From assembly GCF_026151205.1 (NCBI RefSeq), contig NC_087082.1, forward strand, positions 11,789,997 to 11,853,996: DNA of 64,000 nt, in the 5' to 3' direction. Shown here one piece after another: positions 59,263-64,000 of the stretch. A model generated the notes under the pieces. That model was not told the DNA's origin. It did no database searches and saw nothing but the letters and a program-made list of their open reading frames with translations. Positions within the stretch are counted from its first letter, which is position 1; each line of letters starts with the position of its first letter. Origin of the DNA: Bolinopsis microptera. Lineage: Eukaryota > Ctenophora > Tentaculata > Lobata > Bolinopsidae. The position numbers were made by a program, and so were the translations under genes.

Positions 59263-60450
59263 ACACAAATTAAGTGCAAGTAAGTAAGTAAATATTTCAT
59301 GCTAGGCATGTGCCACCCATTACGGTACGGGTAACCACTAACCATCCATTGAGTTTTTGCTTTTTCGCTTTGCATAGCAGCTCAGCGAGGTCCGCAGGGG
59401 TGCCGGGTGCATTTTGACTATATCTAACGACAAACACTTACGTCGTAAGGTGGCCTTACGACGAGAAGCATTATTGGATCGATGCGCGGCAAGCTTGCTA
59501 GTTGCTACGAAGTATCCCGAAACTGGTTAGTCCATTATCATTTATAACGATAAACAAATTGTTGGCACTTGGCAGTTGGCTTGATACACGAATTGCATTT
59601 CGATCTTCGCGCACGATCCCAGGACACAGGAGCTCGCCTGTCATGCGTCGGCGTACACGCTTCAATATGCAATACTTGGCAGCGCTCAGCCTGTCATTTT
59701 GTAGCGCAATGCGTTACTGTGCCGCGCCGCTAGATCGGCGAGATGCGCTACTGTGCCGCGCCGAGCTGCCATGAATTGACATCGTCAATTAACCTGTCAT
59801 TCTACAGCACGCGCAGCAGGCAGGCAGCTTCATTCCTCCTTGTCATACGTTGTATGACCCGCCGCGCACGAAGTGCGCGGCTCCCCCTGTATCGTCAGGA
59901 CGACCGTGGGTGTCACAACGTGATACAAATTCCTCCATAGCTCCATTCTCCAATGAGTATGTTTATAAATATTATAGCTTGTAGCACGATGCGTTACTGT
60001 GCCGCGCATTCAATTATTGATTATGCTTCTTGCAACGCTAAATCGGTGAAATGCGCTACTGTGCCTCGCCGAGCTGCGATGAATTGACATCGTCAATTAA
60101 CATATATTATAGCCTGTGCAGCAACAGTACACGCGCTTTAACCTAACCATGTGCTTTCGCGCCACTGCAGCGTGCAGGCGCGCTCGTTTCACACGGGAGG
60201 CGAGCGGAGAGGAGTTTAAAGATAAAATAGAGATAAGGATAAAATACATATATAAATAGATAAAGATAGCGATTAGAATATTAAATAGAGATTTTACAGC
60301 AATTTTACAAAAATGACACACATGGGCCACCTAATGATATACATGATAAACCTGCTAGCGCATGTGTATCAAAAAATTTTTTGACACACATACGCTACCT
60401 AGGAAGCGCATGTGTATCATTATTTTTTTTGACACACATGCGCTTCCATA

Positions 60451-62997
60451 ATGCGCGGCGCGGGCTGTCCAAAGTTTATTTCTTTGTGATAAGCTTAAGC
60501 TTACAATATATTTTTGCTCCGTCTACCTGGCCATTGGCCTTAATTGACGATGTCAATTCTTCGCAGATTGACGAGGCTTAGAAGTGAATTTTGCCGCGAT
60601 CTAAAGAAAGGGATTGCGAAAAGCATTATTAGATGCGCGGCGCGGCCAAGTAACGCATCGCGCTACAACGTTTGCTGCACGCAGTACGCCGATTAGATTA
60701 CTTTTTAAGTCTGAAAAGTTTAAACATATAGTATAAGTTGTTAAACGATTTTGCAATCTTGTTGACCTATAATTTTTGTTGTTACTATTATAATTGAGGG
60801 ATGATACTCATTAAATTTTTTTTGAATAGCGCGCTCATTTCTTCTCGAAATATGAAACATCATATGCTACAAAGTAACGTGATGATTCAGTTCATTGACA
60901 ATCAATTACAAAAGCAATTTTTTTCTTTATTTTACACTTCTGACATATTATATCTTCAATTTTTTAAATCTGTATTAATGATGAGCACAAAAGCTTGAAG
61001 TCCCATATCGATCATGCATTGTAATTGTATATTTTCACAAAGTGTAGTCTTTATATTTTTGTGGTGGTGGCATGTTTTGTACCACTGTCATTATGATGTT
61101 ACCCATGTAGCTAGCTGAGACACCTCACAGCAAGTTGACCAAAGTCGCTTATGAGGGTGCATAAACTACCCACCCAAGCGAGCGACGTGTTGGGTGTTCC
61201 CCCTGTACTGGGAACATTTCGTTCGTAAAATTTTCATCCGAGGCATGAGCTTTAAGGATATGTTATTCAATCCAAGATGATAGGCTAATTGTCTTCCTCT
61301 GATTCCCCTCAGTGCAATTAGTGTGAAGAAAATCAAACCTTAATCGTGTTCTGATGTGATTTTGACTGCCAGGTGAGCTATCATCTCAGAGATACGGTCT
61401 ACGAACATAATACAGTGCTGAGCGTTCCCATACCTCTAGATGTTATAAAGACTAGTGTGACAAAGGACCCTTTCTCTGACTGAAGTACTCTCTCCTCGTA
61501 GAGATCTTTCTTTTCTCTCTCATGCTCAATGCAGATCTTATCTAGTGGCTTAAACGTATTCGAGTCACAATTAGGATGTTTAAACCTGATGTCAAAGAAT
61601 GTTCTTTTGAAGGTTGTATACAGTCCAACAGCTGCTACATCTTAACTTTACATTTTGCTTCTTGAAGGAAGAAAGATGCTCTCTTATGGCATTTTGGCGC
61701 ATGGAAAAGTATACACCTAATTTACAATCAAGGGCGTGCTTTCAATTCCGCTGTCTGCTTCAACAACTTATTTGTTGTGTCAGCATACTGGCACACAGTA
61801 TTTATTGCATGGAGATTAATAAACAGGACTGTTTTCTGGTTTTGGAGTCCAAAGTACTCTAGGTTAGGAAGAAGGGGTTCTCTCTTAAACTAAATCATCT
61901 AGGTGACAATGATATCTGATCACTCCCACTAAATCGCTTGCCCAAATAAAAATAAAACATCTTGTGAAAAGGCCCTGAATTTAATATTAATTAATTAATA
62001 AGGCTACGAAAGAGGTTTTTTTTATAGGACTGGTTCACAGTGTGAACAGATTCCAGATTTATATATTTTTTAAGTGATATTTAATAAATGATTAAAAGAA
62101 CCAATTTTAAAGTTGCTATAGTAAAGCCTTTAGGTCCAAAAATATACCCATTATGCTCACGTAAAAACAACTCTAAATCAGTAGGCTGTCACTCTATTAA
62201 TGCACCACACCGCTTCCTCCACTGCACTAAAAGTTATACAATAAATTCTTCAATCCTAATTTTGTATCGTGATGGAGACCGGTGTCCATACAAAAATTTT
62301 ACTAGGTTGCCGTTTGGTGTGAGCAATAGCGAACAGCACGAACACTCCTTTGCCCCGTCAACCTATATCTAATCTATTTAAGGAGTGACAACCATACTAC
62401 ACATTGAATTAGGATTCCTTTAAATATCAAATTGATTTATTGTAAACTTGTTTAGGGGATGGCGGCTTCTCTAGGATCTAACACGTCCTGAAGCAGACCA
62501 ACACTATGTCCCAACGCACTGGTGTTGGGATGTCTGCCCCCGGTGCCTGTCCGGGTCAATAAAGCAGTCAAGCATCATGTATGTTATGTTGAGCATTCTC
62601 AACCAACAAATGTGGGAACTCCCACAAAACACCAAAACAGATCTAAAGAGACACTTAACAACATTGGAAAAATAGACTACAATTTGTTTATATAATTTAT
62701 AAAGCGTATATTATTGCCCACGTTAAGGGGCCTGTTAATAATTTAATAAAATTATTAGCTATTTTAGATTTAATAATAATAATGTAAACTTGTTTACTCT
62801 GAGTGGAGTTGGGTTAAAAACATATAAGAGATACGATGATTTAACTTGTAGAAGCTTTCAATAAACATGTGTTAATCGTCATCAGCTGAATGTGATGTGG
62901 TGGACAATGCTTATATGTGATTGAGTGGTGTCAGGGATGGAGGGTGGGGGAGGTGTGGGTGGGAAAGTGAAAATTACAGTACAATGTCAATAAAAAT
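60451..62997. other. stretch between giant palindrome and Penelope-like element
   Basis: The first 200 bp are related to the palindrome arm (atgcgcggcgcggc, attgacgatgtcaatt). The remainder is AT-rich with short frames of no recognisable type. At about 62493-62560 a small inverted repeat (ccaacac / gtgttggga) lies beside a C-rich stretch. The last hundred bases may be the 3' untranslated part of the Penelope-like element. No gene seen. Confidence 0.4.
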
Positions 62998-64000
62998 TTA
63001 GTCTTCTGTTGAGGTTGAGAAGGAAATGCCAGATGGTCTGGACTTTAAGGATTTGGCAATTTTAGGAAGAATGGGGTCCCAGAGGGAACTACATTTGGGT
63101 GCGCGGTCTGTTCTGTTCATAGCTGGTTGTCGTATTTGTATAGCTGCGTGTTCTGTGAGGTCAAGTTGGGAGCGTGAGGTGAGGGATTTGAGGACTTCGA
63201 TGTTGTTCCAGGAGATGGTGTGGCCGGTGGTCAGGGCATGATGTGCAGGGGCTGATTTGATTCTGTCTGTGGATTCGTCGATGGCGTTGTTGAGTCTGTA
63301 ACATCGTTCGTGTTCTTTCATGCGGTGGACCAAGGGTCTGTAGGTCTGTCCGGCGTATTTGGAGGGGCACTGTGAGCAGGAAATTTCGTAGATGGTGTTG
63401 GGAGTGAGGTGAGTAGGGGGTGTGGTCTTCGTTTTGGTGAGGAGGTTGCGGAGGGAGGTAGCAGAGGAGTGGGTGACTTTGATGTCGTGTTGTCCGAGTA
63501 TCTTGGAGATGGGTTTGGATAGGGAGGGATGGAAAGGAAGAGAAACACTAAGGGCATGTTCACGGGTCTGTCGGTTGAATGAGGCTAGGGATTGGTGGCG
63601 AGAGGGGTTGGTGAATTTCCGTTGTACTTCGTCCATGATGGTGGTGATGCGGTGAGGAGGGAAGCCGTTCTGGAGGCAAACGTGTCGTACTGTCTGGAGT
63701 TCGTCGTCAAGGTGTTGGGGTGAGCAGATGTTGTGGGCTCTTCTGGTCAGTGATCGGATGACTGCGTTCTTAGATGAGTTGGTGATGCAGGAGGAGTACT
63801 TGGTGTAGAGGTTGGTGTGGGTGGGTTTTCTGTAGACTGATGTGGATTTGTCAGGGTGGATGAGAACGTCAAGGAAGGGTATAGTTCCGTCTGTAGAGGG
63901 ATGTTCTTGGGTAAAGTTGAGGTCTTCAGTAAGGGAGTTAAGGAATGTAAGGAAGGATTCTGCGTGGTTTCTGTCTCTGAAAGATCCAAGGCCGTCGTCA
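62998..64000 (-). CDS. Penelope-like retroelement, RT C-terminus plus GIY-YIG endonuclease (partial)
   Basis: The minus strand is open in one frame from the right window edge to TAA at 62998, about 333 codons, so the 5' part lies outside. The order is typical of Penelope-like elements. The late RT motif IPFLDVLIHPD and VYRKPTHTNLYTKYSSC come first, then a connector (RRAHNICSPQHLDDEL, NGFPPHRITTIMDEVQRKF). The GIY-YIG domain follows: IYEISCSQCPSKYAGQTYRP with Cys-x2-Cys, then RMKEHERC, AHHALTTGHTISWNNIEVL and LTEHAAIQI. Such proteins copy RNA into the genome with the GIY-YIG nuclease cutting target DNA. The frame is intact and GC-richer than its surroundings, which suggests a recent copy. Confidence 0.9.
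   Translation of the reverse strand, partial: DDGLGSFRDRNHAESFLTFLNSLTEDLNFTQEHPSTDGTIPFLDVLIHPDKSTSVYRKPTHTNLYTKYSSCITNSSKNAVIRSLTRRAHNICSPQHLDDELQTVRHVCLQNGFPPHRITTIMDEVQRKFTNPSRHQSLASFNRQTREHALSVSLPFHPSLSKPISKILGQHDIKVTHSSATSLRNLLTKTKTTPPTHLTPNTIYEISCSQCPSKYAGQTYRPLVHRMKEHERCYRLNNAIDESTDRIKSAPAHHALTTGHTISWNNIEVLKSLTSRSQLDLTEHAAIQIRQPAMNRTDRAPKCSSLWDPILPKIAKSLKSRPSGISFSTSTED

Larger units (their letters stand above)
54376..60450. mobile_element. nested giant palindrome of about 6.1 kb
   Basis: From TATGGAAGCGCATGTGTG at the left to CACACATGCGCTTCCATA at the right, the two halves are inverted copies. The symmetry centre is near 57310, within 57180-57425. A 6-bp direct repeat atgcgc borders both ends (54370-54375 and 60451-60456), a possible target duplication. 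Hairpin units built on agcgcatgtgtgtcaaaaaa occur four times (about 54376-54515, 56794-56970, 57645-57822, 60310-60450). Two of them are centres of self-palindromic blocks (56591-57180 and 57425-58028). No transposase was found. It is either a composite foldback element or a palindromic duplication. Confidence 0.8.

Noticed and set aside
63422-63655. Plus-strand frame over the right end
   Set aside because: Antisense of the Penelope-like element.

Overview
This is a window of animal nuclear DNA, AT-rich and full of repeats. The evidence is spliced genes with GT/AG introns in consistent phase, metazoan families (a homeodomain protein with an eh1 motif, a BTB-BACK-Kelch protein, an ILRUN orthologue, a PCMTD-type protein with a SOCS-like box), and invertebrate-type transposons (hAT, Tc1/mariner and pogo miniatures, non-LTR fragments, a Penelope-like element). 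I cannot name the species. Nothing in it is bacterial or organellar.

Genes from left to right. 1-278 (-): an open frame running off the left edge, of unknown function. 1247-4833 (-): a kelch-like gene with an unusual basic and proline-rich segment between BACK and Kelch. 6315-9521 (-): a complete five-exon ILRUN-like gene of 210 residues. 22132-23328 (+): a four-exon gene for a small secreted protein, with a second related 3' terminal exon at 23979-24041. 24907-25443 (+): a single-exon secreted protein with six cysteines after the signal peptide and a TATA box. 26749-28007 (-): the 3' part of a gene for an acidic protein. 35704-37761 (-): a two-exon NKL-like homeobox gene. 40387-45263 (-): a seven-exon PCMTD-like gene, intact except for one extra base in exon 2.

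Between the genes lie old and young mobile elements. Two non-autonomous hAT elements (6795-8050 and 21067-21834) keep exact 8-bp target duplications, and one of them has an independent empty site elsewhere in the window. A very short (80-91 bp) hAT-like MITE occurs at least six times, four of them with perfect 8- or 9-bp target duplications. There are also a mariner-like MITE, a pogo-like MITE, a tRNA-Gly-derived sequence and several long hairpins. 5'-truncated non-LTR retrotransposons lie at 33371-33834 and 47765-48799. A Penelope-like element with a GIY-YIG domain runs off the right edge from 62998.

The most unusual part is 50969-60450, where two giant palindromes stand nearly side by side. 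The first (50969-53881) is a foldback element with hAT-type ends, an 8-bp target duplication, arms of about 600 bp and a core of 11-bp repeats that is open in all six frames. The second (54376-60450) is a nested palindrome of about 6 kb built from repeated sub-hairpins and mirrored minisatellites. MITE insertions present in only one arm show that the palindrome is older than the MITEs. No operon-like or pathway grouping of the host genes is evident; they look like unrelated single-copy genes.
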